Of a stretch of DNA of 64,000 bases, positions 12,960 through 24,788 are shown piece after piece (the stretch's first letter is position 1; each line of letters begins with the position of its first letter). The position numbers and the translations under genes are program-made. The stretch is from positions 16,762,786 to 16,826,785 of the forward strand of contig OY482859.1 in assembly GCA_960531495.1 (NCBI GenBank). Direction: 5' to 3'. A model generated the notes under the pieces. It saw only the letters and a list, made by a program, of their open reading frames with translations. It did not search any database and was not told where the DNA came from. This stretch comes from Zeus faber. Its lineage: Eukaryota > Chordata > Actinopteri > Zeiformes > Zeidae.

Positions 12960-13400
12960 GCGGGCGTCTGATCTGCGCCGACCTCTGCCCTTCACGGTTC
13001 AGGCGGCTCATATTGACTCTGGGGGGGGGGGGGGGAGTGGGGGGGCGGCTGCCTCGGCTAACCGCGCATCAGCGTGTCCCCTCACACGCGGGAGGCGGCC
13101 GGGGCCCCCCTTATCAAGCGTCCGATCTCTCTCCGGCTGCAATCCATTTTCCAGCCTTTGCGCTATTTCTCCTTCGCCACCCTCGTGACAGAAGCTTTTC
13201 CAGCTCATTTCTCCCGAGACGCTCGGAGGACAGGGGACATTTCGGACGCTACCCCCCACCCCGCAGCGCACTTCAATCAAAGGGAGGAGGGGAGGGGGGG
13301 GCTGGACGCGATCCCGGCAAACAGATGCCGAGAGGAGACGGACCTCCGGAGGCACCGAGAGGGCTCCAGAGGGCACGCCAAGGATGAGTGTACAGCTTAC
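12960..13400. other. CpG-dense, GC-rich patch
   Basis: GC-rich with many CpG dinucleotides (for example around 13080-13130 and 13195-13270), interrupted by G15 at 13021-13035. This could be a CpG island or a GC-rich regulatory element. I see no TATA box, no start codon in a recognisable coding frame and no splice donor that would make it a promoter. Confidence 0.4.
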
Positions 13401-13860
13401 CGAGCTTTTTAAAAATCCGGTTCTCCTGAAAGGACTCATTTAACCCTGATTCCTCTCCCTGGAATGGAAATTTGATTTGCTCGCTGGTTAATGTACTTGG
13501 GGAAGCCTAATGAAATTTGAAGGCAGGTGGAAGGGGGGGTGGGCTACAGGACACATTGACGGAAATTGTTATTTCAGGCTAAAACTCCACAAGAGTGGAT
13601 TGCGGTGGAATTCCCCCCCCCCCCCCCCCCCCAAATGTTCGTAGAAGGATGGAGGGCATCTCTGGCCGATCAGGGCAGGCTCTGATGGGAGCAACAAAAG
13701 ACAGCAGCCTTTGGCTTTATCTCTCCGAGCAGCGGGACTTTGTTAGCCCTGCTATAATAAACTGAATGCAGGCAGGCGCCAGGGCTCTAATTGAATTTCC
13801 TGGGCTGGTGACTAGGCCGCTCACCTGCTACTATCCTATTGTTAGTCCGCAGAGAGCATC
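13400..13860. promoter_or_regulatory. Candidate conserved non-coding element block
   Basis: Unique sequence except for a C20 tract at 13613-13632. It carries GCCTAATGAAATTTG near 13505, TCTAATTGAATTT with a TAATTG homeodomain core at 13788-13793, a CACCTG E-box at 13822-13827 and an ATTGTT SOX-like core near 13839. Clustered developmental-factor motifs in unique DNA are what fish conserved elements look like, but motif presence alone is weak evidence. Confidence 0.3.
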
Positions 13861-14389
13861 TCCACTGGCCTAGATACCGGAGCCTCCATCTCTCCCCGCA
13901 GCCCCGATGTAGCCGGCGCTTTTCTATAACTGACGGGGGGGGGTAGGCAGATTACAATAAGAAAGGAAGAAATTGAGACTGAGAACTCCAGAACGGAACC
14001 GAAACACCCTCTTCGGCTGTGGCTCAATTCTGTTGAGGTTGTGTTGCGCGCCCCTTCATCAGAACTTTACTCGAGGAGAAATTCTCCCTTAATGTAGTCG
14101 TGTGACAGCTGATTATATTTGAATTAACCAGTTCTCTAATATAGAGTAATATAATAATGAAGAGGGATTAGGTCTGAGGAGGGATGGAGATAAGAGGAGA
14201 GGTGTGGGACGTGAGGGAGTCGGAGAGAAAGGGGTGGGGGTTTGATCGAGCGAAAGGCAGGGAGACCAACGAAAGGGGGAATGGAAAGGGTGCAAAGCCC
14301 AAAAAAAAAACGAAAAAAAAAAAAAGGCGCAGGGGCGACTAGGGCATGTGAAAGATGCGGCCTGTCCTTCAGGTTGTTGTTTTTTCAAA

Positions 14390-14570
14390 TCGTATGTTTA
14401 CGCTGCTGAAATGTATTTCAAATCCGAAGTCACTCTAATATTCAAGGCTATTGAGTGTGAAGGGTCGCGCCACAATGGGATCAATTTAGAACGGCCTTGG
14501 CACCGGCAGTGCCACGGTCTGTGAGCACCGGAAAAATAATTTATCATACAAAAGCAAGACTTTGGTGGAT
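14390..14570. promoter_or_regulatory. Candidate conserved non-coding element
   Basis: Unique, balanced composition, with ATTTCAAATCCGAAG, TCTAATATTCAAGG and ATAATTTATCATAC words. It sits between a purine-rich tract and an A16 run. There is no coding frame. Conservation cannot be tested here. Confidence 0.25.
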
Positions 14571-14577
14571 ATCACCC

Positions 14578-14593
14578 AAAAAAAAAAAAAAAA
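14578..14593. repeat. Poly-A tract
   Basis: Sixteen consecutive A residues. Confidence 0.9.
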
Positions 14594-14795
14594 TCTGTGT
14601 TGTGGATAGTGTTGCGCTTTATTAATTAGGGAACACGTCAGTAGACTAATATTAAGCAGGGACAAAATAATTTAGCATCCAACCGTTCGTATCCAGGGTC
14701 GCCAGCAGTTCTACTTTGCGTATTATGTTCACATTAATAATTCCTATTTCTTTTTTTATTAAGGTACGACTTGTAACCGCGGAGGACAGCGTTTG

Positions 14796-14810
14796 CCCCC
14801 CCCCCCCCCC
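14796..14810. repeat. Poly-C tract
   Basis: Fifteen consecutive C residues. Confidence 0.9.
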
Positions 14811-15229
14811 TTCTCATTTGCATTTGCCATTCGGCTGGAAAGCCGCCCAAAACGCAAAGTATCGACGGCAACGCAAAACCTCCGCGGCTCCCGACGCCAT
14901 CCTGTAAACAGCCGATCTGATTTAAAATTGGGCAAACGCGTCTCTGAAGCAACCGAGCCTCGGCAAGGAATCTTAGAGTCATAAGCCCAACAAGCTGTTC
15001 AAGTCCTCGGGGCGAGCACACCGCGAACGGCGCCGCGTGACCTTCAGGGAACCCGGGTTCGCGTCCCGGCCACAGCTGGTGGGAGACGCCAACAAGTGAC
15101 TCCCTGAATTAATGATACGAGTCAAGGTCAAGTACCGGCTGATTATGCAACCCATATTTAGCCAAGGGAGAGCGCACAGAGCAAATAACTTTACACCTGG
15201 AGAGGAGGCGATTATGCAGCAACGCTTAG

Positions 15230-15415
15230 TCACTTAAAGCCGCCTTTCCCCCCTCCCGCCGCAGCCGAAAAGGAGCGGCGGCTTGTAGTGGAGATGCGGG
15301 TTGCTGTGGGAGCCTCGGGGCTTGTGTTTGCCGTCGTCTCGGTCCTCCGGCGGCGGCCGCGCGGCGGAGTGTGAGGAGATCGCTCACGCAGCCAGAACCG
15401 ACGCCCAGAGAACAT
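15230..15415. other. CpG-dense patch (possible CpG island)
   Basis: Strongly GC-rich with about 20 CpG dinucleotides in under 200 bp, including a NotI-type GCGGCCGC word at 15354-15361. No coding frame is recognisable on either strand. It could be an unmethylated island of an unseen transcript or a GC-rich enhancer. Confidence 0.4.
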
Positions 15416-15539
15416 ATAATCAGTATCTGGCGGCTGTTAATTGAAGATGTTAGCGCAGTGGAGTGGCTAATGACACGGAAACGCTCATTCCTCTGTCACC
15501 GATCGCAGATGGGCCGAAGGTCTTTGCGCACACACACGC

Positions 15540-15542
15540 CCC

Positions 15543-15574
<32 letters not shown>

Positions 15575-15594
15575 CACACAGACACACACACACT
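15540..15594. repeat. (GCAC)n-(AC)n compound microsatellite
   Basis: GCAC tetramers followed by AC dinucleotides with one GAC interruption; the mirror image of the GCGT array at 11450. Confidence 0.95.
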
Positions 15595-16979
15595 CATCTA
15601 CTGCATGTGTTCATGCAGACACACGCATAAAGATTCTCATCGCCGCCCAGACGAACATCCACAATCAATTTCTTTAGATTGCTAGATTCGCTCGTAAGCA
15701 ATCGCAGGAGGAGCGGTGGAGGTGCCGAGGAATGTTTGGCTGCTGCTGGTGGAGAGAACGCTGCAGAGTTATTGCTCCAATTAGCTCGACACTCTGAGCC
15801 ACCGGATACCCACACTGCCCCCTGGAGGCCGCTGAGAGAACACCTCCACTTCGGTCCGCAAGAGAGAAGCGCCGTTGCGGAGGAAATAAAGGAGAGAAGG
15901 ACTCCAGTGCTCTTACTAAGGCTTTCCAAGGAGATGCAAGATAGTTTTCTCTATTGCAGATTTCCAGGCGGCTCAGAAATACTCAAGGTAAAGTTGGAGA
16001 AAATTAATGTCAGCTATTTCTGTCAAACCTCTGAGGAAGATCACTCAGTGTTTTCGAGTTCAGTTTCCTTCGGAGGGTCTTGGAAAAGTTAGTCCCTGCA
16101 CGTTTTTTTTTTTTTTTTGACCAGACTACAACCAGACCCCTAGAGCTACCATGACCAATCCACCACCACCATATGCCCTTCCCCTCGGACACCACCCTCT
16201 CTCGTTCTCTCAGGTGACTTCTTCCTCTGCTAATAACGGCCCCACCTGAGGCTCTTGTGAGAGCAGGCAAATAATTCCGCCTCCTAAATGAGACAATGGG
16301 AGATTTCTTCATCCACCCCCCACCCTCTGCTGTGTGTGTGTGGTGCTTGGCTCGCTGGCGCTGGGGACAGGGAGTGAAGGGGTGCGAGAGGTGGGGGCAG
16401 GGGGTGGGGGGTGAAAACACTAATGCGCAGCCGTCGGGAGTGATGACAGCCCGTCTTTAGGCTGTAATGAAGCGAGGAGGAGAGTAATGAACTCTGCACA
16501 CAGGGCCAAATGGAGAGACGGAGACGGAAAGGGATGCACGGACGGACGGACGGGAGGGAGGACAGGGTGATGGTGGTGGTGGTGGTGGTGGTGGAGGGAA
16601 GTTAATAGGCAATAAGGCTTTGGTGGAAGAAGAGCGGAAGAGCGTGTTAACCAGGGATGCTGCCTGATCCAGATGAGCAGGGACCTTGCCCGGCAACAAA
16701 AAGCGACACGGAAAACCTGAACCCTCCTCATTCTCCCAACTGCCCTCATGAGCTCCCAACGGTCTTCAGCTGAGCACCCACCCATCGCACGGTGGGGGGG
16801 GTGACCGGCGCCCATTCTAACAATGCCGTTTCGGGGGGGATAAATAGCTGCCGTCCAGCCGTCTCATTTTAAATAACCATGCGGACGGACGCGTAAGCAT
16901 CTGACAGCAGTCATTGTTTGGGCTTCCTGGTTGGGTACACACAGCACCGACGGAAAGACGGGGGCGTTCAGCAACGTCA

Positions 16980-16980
<1 letters not shown>
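15595..16980. other. Unique GC-richer DNA, no gene seen
   Basis: A 137-codon plus frame at 15679-16092 is free of stops but has no domain I recognise. Contents include a T16 run at 16103-16118, a (TGG)n run and a candidate CTCF-like word TGCCCCCTGGAGG at 15816-15828. 16840-16930 is unique and moderately conserved-looking. Confidence 0.45.
16571..16595. repeat. (TGG)n trinucleotide repeat
   Basis: About eight TGG units. It would encode poly-His on the minus strand, but the surrounding frame is not a recognisable protein. Confidence 0.9.
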
Positions 16981-17116
<136 letters not shown>

Positions 17117-17199
17117 GCGGGCAGGTAGGCGTCGTCGCATGGCACGAGAGAAGTGACTCGATCACAAAGTCTTCCCCCACCCTCCCCTCTACGTCAAGC

Positions 17200-17570
17200 A
17201 GGATTTTCATCCTTAATCAAAAAGCTCATTAAAGAACATGCGGCTCGGCTTGTCCTTTATCGCCCACAGAAAAGTGATACGGCTCTCATCCCCGAAGTCG
17301 ATGCAATTATTGACAAGAGAGAAGAGAGAAAAGACCCCGGTCCCCAGCCAGTCCCAACAGTTGGGTAACCTCAAAACATTTACTCCTGCTTTTTTGGGTA
17401 GTTTTTTTCTGTGCAATTCCATTTGATTTCTCATTACTTGCGAAGCAACAGAACGAGAGCCACAGACCATAATGACGCCTCTTTGTTCTGGCCCACAGCT
17501 CTGAGGGCAATTCTCTGCAGTTTCTTACAAAAGTAATTCCACGTCGGGCGTCATTCAGCAAAAAAAAATA
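17200..17570. promoter_or_regulatory. Candidate conserved non-coding element block
   Basis: Unique DNA between two large GT/AC arrays. It contains AATCAAAAAGCTCATTAAAG near 17216, GATGCAATTATTGACAAG near 17299 and a perfect SOX-type CTTTGTTCT at 17481-17489. No coding frame is credible. Motif clustering suggests regulatory DNA; this is inference. Confidence 0.35.
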
Positions 17571-17706
17571 AAAAGAAGCCCATCATTGCAATCCAATATA
17601 TAACCCTTACCCTGGATAGTACCTTTTATTCCATGATCAAACAGCCCCTGGAGACAGCGATAATGTGGCCTAATGTATGGCACTGTGGCAGCCCCGCCCC
17701 ACCGCC

Positions 17707-17711
17707 CACAC

Positions 17712-17762
<51 letters not shown>

Positions 17763-17802
17763 CACACGCACACACACACGCGCACACACACACACACACG
17801 CA
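17707..17802. repeat. (AC)n microsatellite with GCAC interruptions
   Basis: About 95 bp of AC units with five CGC/GCAC interruptions, which would partly stabilise it against slippage. Confidence 0.96.
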
Positions 17803-17869
17803 CCAATCCCAAAATTCCTTGAAAAAAACAAAACAAAAAGAAAACATAAAAAGCAGAAGGCAGATAAGC

Positions 17870-18240
17870 TGAACAATGACATTTTTAGAAAATGACTTTC
17901 TAATTGAGACATATGCCGCGGACATGACAGATATTAGCTGTTGTCAAGGAATTGAGCTGAGGAGCATCACTTATGGCTGCTGGGCCTTTTGTTTGCATGC
18001 GTGCCAGCTGAGCGCGCCGTTTGCGGCTGCATCTGTCGCCGTGGCGATGTTTATCTCGCACTCACACAAGTATGAGCAATCCCAGCCACATAACGTCCAT
18101 TGTCCTTCCCTGCCACCATCGCTTTGATTTGCATTTAGATATAAATAGCTTGACCAGCCAATTTCACTACACCTTGATGTCATAGAAGCCATAGGGGATT
18201 AGTGGTGGTGGGCGCTTATGAAATGCTCATTAAAAAGAGC
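17870..18240. promoter_or_regulatory. Candidate conserved regulatory block with octamer and TALE motifs
   Basis: Unique, repeat-free. It contains TGACAG at 17925-17930 facing TTGTCA at 17941-17946 (MEIS/TGIF-type half sites in opposite orientation), a perfect POU octamer ATTTGCAT at 18127-18134 and a TATA-like TATAAATAG at 18140-18148. An octamer a few bases upstream of a TATA-like word is promoter-like, but no transcript can be inferred from sequence. The whole block resembles deeply conserved vertebrate non-coding elements. Confidence 0.4.
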
Positions 18241-19399
18241 GAGAGGGAGGCTGAGGGCGAGGCCCCCCGACTAACTTCTAACAACTTCTAAACAACTGGG
18301 TTGGCGGCCGTACGGCGACGACACGCCGGTTTTAGAGGGATTTCTACAACAAACAACAGTTTGGCTGCAACCGAAAAACCGCGGGAGGCCGAGCCGGACC
18401 CACCACGGGACGGAGCCGTTACGCTCGACAAAGGTTCCACTTTAAGGCCGTGTTGAGTAGAGATTTGGAGGTTTGGGGCTAAGCCGTTGTTCCTTCTGGG
18501 TGATTTGTAAGTCTCTCATCTGAGATTATGGCATTAAGACCGTTCTTTGGACGATGCGGATCGAGAAACCATCGCCACACTCCTGCAGTCGAAGAGGCAT
18601 TTCGACCATCTCCAACCTTCTCAAAGTTGAGGCGGCGCTATTCCAACCGTTACCCGCGGCAAAAGACACATAAAGGGCGACCATTGACGAAACGACTTGC
18701 GGGATGATCATGAAGAGGCGGATGAGCCAACGGTGGAAGAAACTACGCAAAAAAAATAAATAAATAAAAAATAGAAGAAATAAATGACGACAACCAGACA
18801 ACCTCCCCCCGCCCTATTGAATCCGCACCTTCAGGTGGAGCCGTCACGGCCCAGCTGGAGGCGTCAGGCACGTTCTCTAAATGGAAAGTAAGTGTAATTA
18901 CAGGACGGTGGTGGCGGCAGGTAGCAGCCTGCCAGGCAATCACTTCCCCACTGATTGAGACGGAGCGCCGGGGTCTAAAAAGGCCATCGGAGTGTGAGCT
19001 CCCGGCAGGTGCAATCCGACGCCTGAATAAGCCGAAGCTGAAATTACAACCTTTCCCCGTTCTGTTCTATGCCGTTGTGACTCCCGGATGCTGTAGCGGC
19101 TGGCTTTTTTTTCCTTTTTTTTTTTTTGTTGATGGGTGGAGCGGCTATAATGATATCCCCTTTAATGTCAATGAGGCTCTCTCATGTCCCGGTTAGTTCT
19201 CCCCTCTGCCGGCTTAATCACTTTGAAAACAGGCAGAGCTGGGAGGTCTGAGTGCCAAAACGTTCCACGCGTGAGGCATAAATTGAAATCATTTATTTAT
19301 CCAAACGCAGTAACAGAATGTATTTCCCAGGCGACGACGGCAACCATACGCTTCTCAGCCTGGATTCGGCACCTTTACAAGCGTCCCGACGCTCTATTT

Positions 19400-19575
19400 C
19401 TCTATTGCGTTTTATTCTGTGTTTTTTTTCCCCGAGTCATTGTAAATATGCAATGTGTTTGTAATTAATTTGCTAATCATGTCTTGTCTTTGCCTCAGAA
19501 GAATAAGCACGCCTCGGGCGTTGCTATAAATCATATCTGCCGCAGATTGACGTCGCTGATCGTGCTAATCCCCCC
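19400..19575. promoter_or_regulatory. Candidate conserved non-coding element
   Basis: Contains TAATTAAT at 19462-19469 next to TGCTAATCATG, a pairing of homeodomain and OTX/PITX-like words, followed by TTGCTATAAATCATATC near 19520. Unique, no coding frame. Confidence 0.3.
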
Positions 19576-19679
19576 CTTTTTTCTCTTGCGTTCGGCGTCT
19601 CATCCTAGTGCAGGCAATTACATACACCACTGACACAGTGCAGTACATTACAGCAAGTTGGATTTGTTGTTGTTGCTGT

Positions 19680-19706
19680 GTTTTTCTTTTTTTTTTTTTT
19701 TTTTTT
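19680..19706. repeat. Poly-T tract
   Basis: About 26 T residues with one C interruption. Confidence 0.9.
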
Positions 19707-21539
19707 ACCAACGGCAACCATTGGAGATGAACCCTGAGACTGGATTTGAAGTGTTTTTAGAAAACCGTCCCGCTCACCCCGGCATGGGGTGAGCGCAGGA
19801 TCACAGCGTCCTTGTGGGAAGCAGCTGTTTGACAATATTTGTTGCTTATTCGGATGATTCGGTACTATCGCCATTGTTTGGTAGCTCACTTCCGTTCGAT
19901 TGCATAGAGAAACAGCTAAAATACACTAAATGTACAACAATGGAGAAAGGGAGGGAGGAAAAGAAGGGCCGAGGTTCGCACAAGGTGGTTGCAAGAGGTT
20001 CTACGGCACTTTTTCACCCGACAAGACTTCCAAGCCGCCTTTCAACTCAAAAAGGCCGACCGACGTTCACAGTCCATGTGAGTGATCCCCCCAAATACGG
20101 CAGCTCGCTCCAGCGACGTGACGTCAGGGTCACGTTCGCTTTACTGTAAGTTGTACTAACTGTAAATTGTGTCATTTCTTATCTCATTTAAATTTCTCTT
20201 TCCCTGACTGCACTGTTTTTGCTGCTGTAACGCCTTAATTTCCATCCGGGGATTGATCAAGCATTATAAATAATATTATCATTATTATTATTAATAAAGC
20301 GTTATGTTATCCGACATCCCTATTTCACTAAAGACGTCACTCTTCCCGCCAATCAAATACAGTAAACCAGCAGCACCCTCCTTTGAGTCTCTCACCTTAA
20401 AAAAAAAAAAATAAATAAATCGCAACAGCGCTCACAATAGCCCCCATTTTCAAAACCAGACGACAGAAACACGAACCGTTCCGAATTGGAAAGCAGGGGA
20501 ATTAGTGGTTAGAATAATGCTCTGGGACAGAGAAGCCCCGATGGATGGAGAACATTTATTTATTTATTTGTTTATTTTTTTACCTCTGGGCAGGTATATA
20601 CATTTCTGGCAAAAATCTTCCTGTCCTTCCTTCCTGCACAGTTGTGTAAAATGGATTAAAGAGGTTCACTTAGCGAGCGTGGGCGTGGGCGGCACAGTGG
20701 GAAGCGGAGAACGCGCCGGCGTCAGCCTCCCCGAGCGACGGATCCCCTTCCACATTAGCCCCACGCTGGGAGACGCCGAGCCTGCAATTAGACAAAGAGA
20801 GGGATGGAAGGGGATAGAGAAAGAGAGAGCGCGACAGAGAGCGGGAGGCACGGAGGCGAGGTTTTAGGGGAAACAGGGGGGAGGTGATAGTGTTTGAGAG
20901 CTTCAGAGAGACTGGACATACGGTGTTAAGCGTCGTGCAAAGCATCTGAAAAGGGGAAAGGGGTGATAACGGATGGGATTTGTTATTGTGCTAGTAACTC
21001 TACATGCTCAAATAAAACATCTATTCAACGTGGATCAAATTTGGACTGGCTTCGGGACATTTAAGAACAGTACAGCATTTCACACTCAGCAAGTCATACT
21101 TTGGCCAAAACTTTTCCCGCCGACATTAAAAAAATAAAAAGACCAAAAAGTCAATTTTGACTGCCCATGACTTTATGACGGACTCCAATCCAATATCTCC
21201 AATAAACAAAAGAAAGGAAAAGGACGTGATATGACGTCCTGTAAAATACACACAGGAAACGTGAAAAACAGGAAAAATGTTCTGGCGACTTAATCCGAGT
21301 GAGCCGCCGCTCCCAGGGGCAGGGCGGCCCCGGGAGCCATGTTAATTACAGGCTGGAGGAGGATAAGTCTTAAAAGCAGCGGCTGGGAGGAGAGGAAGAG
21401 CCCCGCACTCGTCACACGATCAATCCAACCTGGAAACGAAAACAGCGGAGGAAATGGGTGCCAAGCGTCCGAACGACTCCATTGGTTTCTGGACACAAAC
21501 ATGTGCCTCCTGTCAGCTGATCAATATATACTATAGTGT

Positions 21540-22062
21540 ATTATATACACGGCTCGGGAGAATGCACAAATCCGATTGGTCGATCCTGGCAATCGGCTGT
21601 CAATCATTTCTGAATAATGAACTTTGCCACAACCACTTCTCCCTTGCACTGGATTCACGGCCCTCGTTTCACTCTGACACTAGTTAGCGACGACTCCTTG
21701 TGACGCTGCACAGGAAGTACAACGGAAGACTTGAAGAGATGGATGCGGATGTGTCGAATTTCACGTTAAAACCAGTAAATAGGTGAGTCATACGTAGGTC
21801 TGTAGTTTTTCGTGGAAGCTAAAAAGCGGAGGCGCTAGGGAGCCACCGCGCTGGGCACACTCGGTAAACTACTAGAGTAGTCCTTTCAAATCAGTATTCC
21901 GTCCCAATGTATTCTTTCATTTTCGTAAATAGCTATGTAATAAGTGGGATCATGTAGAGCCAGCCGGTCATTACCGCAAAATAACCCCCTTCAAAGTGAC
22001 CCCTTAAGATCCTCATCACCCTGTTGGGGGTTATTTTGCGATAACGACCGGCTGGCTGCACG
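21540..22062 (-). mobile_element. Hairpin-ended non-autonomous repeat, copy A
   Basis: The right end is a long inverted repeat: arm 21959-21989 pairs with 22026-22056 (CCAGCCGGTCATTACCGCAA against TTGCGATAACGACCGGCTGG, then a C5/G5 step), leaving a loop of about 36 nt. The left end carries ACACGGCTCGGGAGAAT and ATCCGATTGGTCGAT, the reverse complement of words at the far end of the copy at 40919-41283. It therefore appears to be an inverted, longer copy of that element. It encodes nothing. Its class (MITE-like DNA transposon or other) is not known to me. Confidence 0.6.
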
Positions 22063-22841
22063 TCCCTTACATATATATTTAATTGAGATGACACACTCCA
22101 GATGGAAACCTCACTAATTGACCATTTTCTTTGGGCTAAACTACACCGTACGAGGACGCCGCCGTTGAGGAACGCTCCACACCCGGCGCCCGCCTCTGAC
22201 CTGCACTTAGCGTTGTAGTCCTCCGTCCAGCGGCTCCCTCTTCCTTCAGATGATCACCTGTCATGTCGCGCCCGCTGCGACGCCGAGAGCCCTAACCCCG
22301 GCCCGACCCCGCCATCACTCCCCTAGAGAGTGGTCGGGTGGAGGGAGGGCAGGAAGGAGGTGAGGGGGAGGGAGCAATGGGAGGAAATACAATTTATTTA
22401 CCGTGCTGTTTATCGAGGGCAAGGTCAAACGCACTGACAAAATAACATTATTCACGGCTTGAGTTGCAGGGGCTGAGCGCCATCGAAGAGCAATGACTGG
22501 AGCGCAGCCATGTGAAAAGCAAGGACGCAAAGTGGGGTTTTTCTTTTTTCATCTTTACGTAGCTCCCCTCCCTATTTTCCGGCACTGATGAGGAATTCAT
22601 GCCCCGTGAGCAATTGAACATATCTGTACAAATGTAAAGGGACAGATCTTGTGATGCGCCACCAGCAGCAAGGTTATGTAAAAAAAAAAAATTAAAATAA
22701 AAAAAGACCCCACTAGGGCGAGCAATGCAGATACAATTTGTCACCGCCTTGCCACATTTTCCGTAAAAATGCTTTTCAAGTCGGGATAATGAAGAATCCC
22801 CCACCCGCCACCAACACACTGCACCTACCCACCCAGCCATC

Positions 22842-22855
22842 CAACACACACACAC

Positions 22856-22892
<37 letters not shown>

Positions 22893-22912
22893 ACACACAC
22901 ACACACACACAC
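22842..22912. repeat. (AC)n microsatellite, interrupted
   Basis: About 70 bp of AC with a CGC and a CC interruption. Confidence 0.95.
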
Positions 22913-23154
22913 TTGTTCGTCTAATACTCCTCAAGCTGTCACACATCCGGACGGCCGGGCTGCGGCGTCAATTCCCAATCCATTTGAGACGGTGTCTGCC
23001 ACTTTTATTGAATTTCACATCAACAAGACGGACAATTAAGATGATGAGTTTTGGGTAGGCGGACAGTTGGAGGAAAAGTCTCTTTTTTTTTCGACGCCCG
23101 TCGGGTGGGGCCGTGCAGAGGTGGGAGCATGTAGGTGGCATGTGCATGCATGCA

Positions 23155-23155
23155 T

Positions 23156-23196
<41 letters not shown>
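23155..23196. repeat. (CA)n microsatellite
   Basis: About 20 CA units after a GCATGCATGCATACACG lead-in. Confidence 0.95.
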
Positions 23197-23197
<1 letters not shown>

Positions 23198-23399
23198 CCC
23201 GCTGGCAAACACCGGAATTAACGGGGGTGGTAAAGCAGATAGCCTCGTCTGTTTCGGCTCAGGTAGCACTTTAACAAGCTTTGCACAAATTAAAAAAAGT
23301 TTGTTCTCCCTCGTTTTGTCTTGTACCGACGGAGGGAGCGTTCTGAGGACTGAGGCTCATGTGATATCTCCTTTCCCATCGAGACAGCTCTCGACAAAC

Positions 23400-23720
23400 A
23401 AACGGCGGTAAATATTCACTTCCCCAACCCTCCCATCTTCCCTCTTCTGCTTCATGCTCAAAAAGGTTTGCGAGCAGATTTCCATCAGCGAGGAATAAAG
23501 TGGAACAAACATTTGCATGATACACCGTTCCGCCGCACAACTTGAATAACATGCATCCCAATATGGCCGAATCCAACCGTAGAAAATGAGATTGGGAATG
23601 ACTGGCAATAAAAAAAATATATAACGTACAATTAGAGCCACCACAGCCCTGGAGGCCTTACAATCACCTTTGCAGGGAATTCATGAATCACCAGTTCGCC
23701 GTCCAGGCAGCGGCTTTAAT
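23400..23720. promoter_or_regulatory. Candidate conserved non-coding element with octamer
   Basis: Unique, with a perfect POU octamer ATTTGCAT at 23511-23518, ACAATTAGAGCC near 23629 and TCATGAATCACC near 23682. There is no coding frame of interest on either strand. Confidence 0.3.
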
Positions 23721-24741
23721 GGATGTACTGGGTTCTTCCCAGAGGAACCGTGTCGACGACTGAAGTTTGTGCGAAGATGAAGACGCCGCGACATGCGGGG
23801 AGTCAGGGATCCTATTGCGTTTCAACCACTCATTATGTGCGCCGCGGGAGCAGAGAACACCGGGGGGGGGTAGTCGGGGAGGGAGAACTGGAACTGGAAA
23901 TGCACTGACACAAACACAAAAAGCCGGCCTTGGTTTAATGGAGTGGCCCTGAAAGTGGCAAGAATAAAGAATAAAAGGCGGCTAAGTGGCTTTCCTCCTG
24001 CCGGAGCCCCGGGGTCAGGCGGAAAGAGAGAAAGACAGTGTCGGATCAGAATGGTAGGAAGCAAAGTGATGTGACCCCCACCCCCCCCATTCTTAAACTT
24101 GGATGTTTGTGTCCTAGAGGACAACCCCTGGCCCCTGGTCTTCATCTGACTCCATTAAATCAAATGACCCGGAGAAGATCGGAGGCAAAGCCGAGACGGC
24201 GAAAAGGACACGGCGGCGAAAAGAGCATCTTCTCAACCACTTTGTCCGGAGGAGGAAAGTGACTCCCGCGGACTCCTTCCCTGGACGGAACGTCTCCCCC
24301 AAAAGAAAGTGACGCTTCAGCCTCCTACACGTATTTTGCTTGTACGTGTGAGTGAGCGCCGTGCGGACATACATACCAGTCTCAGAAACATGACAACCGG
24401 GGAAGGCGGAAAGAAAGGCGAAATGGCCGTGTTTGACACGACATGAAGGCGGGGAGGGCGGGGCGAAGGACCGTCAGAACATGTGGCAAAGTATCATTTG
24501 CTGTGTTTGTACACCGCGCAGTGTATCCATGCCTTTGTGCATGTGTGTGCGTGTGTGGGTGTGTGTGTGTGGGGTCGTTCGTGTGTAAGTGTATTTTAAT
24601 TATGGGTGCATCCTCCTCCCTGCACTGTGTGCTTGAGTGGTCGGCTGTGACAGAACCAGCTGCGAGCGTGTCATGGGGCATCTTGGGGTTCGGAGAGGAG
24701 GACAAGGTGACTAAGAGACCTGATTTGACACACTCCGCTGG

Positions 24742-24744
<3 letters not shown>

Positions 24745-24778
<34 letters not shown>

Positions 24779-24788
24779 CTCTCTCTCT
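24745..24788. repeat. (CT)n microsatellite
   Basis: CT dinucleotides with one CG interruption. Confidence 0.95.

Larger units (their letters stand above)
9263..12960. other. Anonymous non-coding DNA with large GT/AC arrays
   Basis: No frame matches a known family. Apart from the microsatellites listed separately, 9640-9990 is unique and moderately GC-rich, 10970-11440 is AT-rich and unique, and 12060-12480 is unique with ordinary composition. A 227-codon minus frame at 12312-12995 crosses a poly-T tract and has no recognisable domain. Confidence 0.5.
18241..21500. other. Unique, moderately GC-rich DNA, no gene seen
   Basis: No recognisable protein. It holds poly-T runs at about 19116-19127 and 19680-19706, an (ATT)n stretch near 20275-20295 and a TTTA-rich stretch near 20550. 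18250-18430 and 20650-20870 are CpG-richer. 19400-19570 is described separately. Confidence 0.5.

Noticed and set aside
12312..12995. 227-codon minus-strand frame
   Set aside because: Crosses a poly-T tract (poly-Lys) and has no domain or neighbouring exon signals.
15040..15080. tRNA-like B box GGGTTCGCGTCCCGG
   Set aside because: No A box at the right distance and no cloverleaf could be drawn; a SINE fragment is possible but unsupported.
15679..16092. 137-codon plus frame in GC-rich DNA
   Set aside because: No recognisable domain; compositionally plausible as chance.
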